Source: Chiua virens
Taxonomy: Eukaryota > Basidiomycota > Agaricomycetes > Boletales > Boletaceae
Length of the DNA: 64,000 nt
Direction of reading: 5' to 3'
NCBI GenBank assembly: GCA_019787685.1
Contig: JAHNUO010000013.1
Span: 248,001-312,000, forward strand
Shown: one piece after another, positions 62,001-64,000 of the stretch
How positions within the stretch are numbered: the first letter of the stretch is position 1
Layout of the letters: the number at the start of each line of letters is the position of its first letter
Position numbers and translations under genes: made by a program
Notes under the pieces: generated by a model
The model's input: the letters and a program-made list of their open reading frames with translations, nothing else
Databases searched by the model: none
What the model was told of the DNA's origin: nothing

Positions 62001-64000
62001 ATGTTTGTCGTATTGGTGGTCCGGCAGTAAATAGTTCTCGCTGCTGTATAGGCACGATGCTCTCCCGAGTCACCCGCCATTCGGTCTCTGGCTGCGTATT
62101 TGACATCGAAGTCTGATTTGGAAGGTTGTCCAGCGAACTCAAGTGGAGATAGATACGCCGTTCGCCGTGCGCTTCGAAGCAACAGGTGTTCCTCCTGGGA
62201 TGGAAAGCTTTTGAAAAAACTGTTGCCAGTGTTCTGGCTCTCCTGGAAGAACTGAAGCCTTTCGTAGTGCTCCTTGATCTCTTTCGCAATGATGAAGAGC
62301 TCGTGATGTTGGGAATTCGTCGGAAGGTCGAGCCATTTAACCTGCTGCATACACGTGAGGTGTTTAGGGTACCAGTTTCGCGGAGGACACATCGAGGCGA
62401 TTAAACCCAGCAGTTCAGCATCGCGAGAGCTGAATTTCATGATTGACCAGCAACCGGCTGACCGCAGTAAGGATGACGCTTCCTCTGTACCCGACTTGCC
62501 CGTAAGAGAATCGGTACCACACCCACTAGTCAGAGCGTGCAGGTAAGCACGGTACAATTTGTCCGTCAGACTGCCGTTCCCAGTCAAGCAACCCAGGTCG
62601 GTATCAACAGTATACGTCTGATAGGTGACCGGCTGAAGGGCAGAGTCACCGGTGTTGACCTTGACGCTGACGTGATGTCCGACTTGGCGAAATGAGACTG
62701 TGCCTTCAGGGATGAGGATACATCGGGGGGTAAGGTCCACGCCTTTGACATTCCTGAGTTTCGGCCGAAGCACCAGCTGATTGACCAAACCAAACATGGT
62801 CCCAACAGACTGGTTCTCGTCATAAACCATACCGCGGATGCTGTGGCATTGCAGATCTCCATCCTCGTCAACGTAGAAGGACAAGCTATAACGGGGTAAC
62901 CCCACGGAGAGTCGCAACAATGCGTTGTTGGAGTTGGTCTGGGACACGCTGACAAGGAGATGACGTGGTGCATCAAGTGGCTTCAAGAGGTTCGAAACCA
63001 TGTCCCAGGATTTGCTTCGCATGTCAACGAGGGATTCATGCGAACTTTCGTTGCCTCGATATGCGCGATATTGCCCGAAAATACAACAAATCCTCCAGTT
63101 CTCCGCTGAAGTTTCCCAGAGATTGTCGAGAGGGCGGATCTCCATGATGGATGATGAAAGGTTCAACCAGTGAGCATGGCCCTCGATCAACACATCCGGT
63201 AAGTCTCCCTTCAATTTTTGTTGAGGGATAAGCTCCATCATTTCTGACCGATTGGGAAGCGGTTCTATTCGTTTCGCTTGTATCACGAGATCCGAACCAC
63301 TGCCTCCGAGCGAAAAGTACACCTGGGCGTACCAACGAGTCAACGTTTGTATCCCAAACCTCAGAGAGTGCACCTACTTGGTGACCAGATATCATGCCCC
63401 TGGTCGAGTAATCCATGCCCGAAACATCAGCCGGTATAATATCGAGTACTTGCTGCAGAACCGATCAGTAATTCCATGCTACATCGGGGACAGCACAACG
63501 TACCTCTCCAAACAATTGGTTGTAGCAGGCGTGTTGCAAAATTTCGCTCGGCAATCTTCCGAGTGGTTTCCCATCCACTAAAAGCAAGCCGTCGAGCAAA
63601 TTGAAATGCACATATTGAGAGGACTGCCGCGGTGTAGCTGTTGCCGCAGTCATACACGAAACCCAGCGTGAATTTGGACTCGACAGCGAGCTCCACTTTG
63701 AACCTGGGCGGTAGTCGGACCAAATCCTTCTGATCGCATTGTCAATGCCTTCATCGCTGGAATCGTCTTTGATAAGTTTGCTCAGGGTGTCCTCGAGAGC
63801 CAGGGAAAGACGTCGATCGCGATCAAGGAGTAACTTCGAATGGGGAAAGAGGCAATCGACCTTGCTGGGCGTATGCTCACGGATTAATGTAGCAGATAAA
63901 AGTAACATGCAAACGTCTTCAGCAGAACAAAGCACGTTTCGGATCATGGGATGATCAACGTCAAATGTACTTCGACAAATGGCGGCTGTATCCCTCAGGT

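Overview
This window is nuclear DNA of a filamentous basidiomycete, most likely an Agaricomycete. Genes are dense and on both strands. Nearly every gene is cut by GT-AG introns of about 45-65 nt, and the gene content is typical of that class: a C2-NACHT-WD40 receptor, a questin-oxidase-like enzyme, KRE9/KNH1-like secreted proteins and giant DUF3638/DUF3645 proteins. A placement nearer Cantharellales/Rhizoctonia is only a guess. No tRNA, rRNA or CRISPR was recognised.

Layout. 1-3446 (-): NLR-type receptor, cut by the window start. 5010-6511 (+): 3-ketodihydrosphingosine reductase (TSC10). 7.1-9.6 kb: tandem pair of small secreted proteins with duplicated promoters. 11.0-13.1 kb: tandem pair of RING proteins, the first internally deleted. 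13.5-15.3 kb (-): questin-oxidase-like enzyme. 16.2-18.0 kb (+): membrane protein with a glycosyltransferase-like VEDD domain. 18.1-21.1 kb (-): PRC2 catalytic subunit (EZH2/KMT6 type). 21.3-23.0 kb: decayed copy of the PPR gene at 37.2-39.8 kb. 23.3-32.8 kb (-): giant DUF3638 gene A. 33.6-35.9 kb (-): WD40/coiled-coil protein. 37.2-39.8 kb (-): PPR protein. 40.0-41.1 kb (+): SR-type RRM protein. 41.3-43.3 kb (+): RING-CH (MARCH-like) membrane ligase. 43.6-45.4 kb (-): eIF2 gamma. 45.9-56.1 kb: four KRE9/KNH1-like genes interleaved with an unknown gene and MCM10. 57.1 kb to the window end (-): giant DUF3638 gene B, a paralogue of A, with its 5' end outside.

The window mixes housekeeping genes (TSC10, eIF2 gamma, MCM10, SR protein, MARCH-type ligase, PPR) with lineage-expanded families (NLR, secreted proteins, RING, KRE9-like, DUF3638). 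The expanded families have arisen here by local duplication.

The most general observation concerns sequence quality. Many genes, including essential ones, carry apparent +1 frameshifts. Nearly all can be read as one polymorphic base, usually a synonymous third codon position, for which both alleles were written side by side. This looks like a consensus artefact of a heterokaryotic or diploid genome, so these genes should not be called pseudogenes. The most interesting biological candidates are a 26-nt GT...AG intron conserved in three KRE9-like paralogues at a site where a fourth has a 42-nt intron, and a 4-nt microexon in the RING gene.
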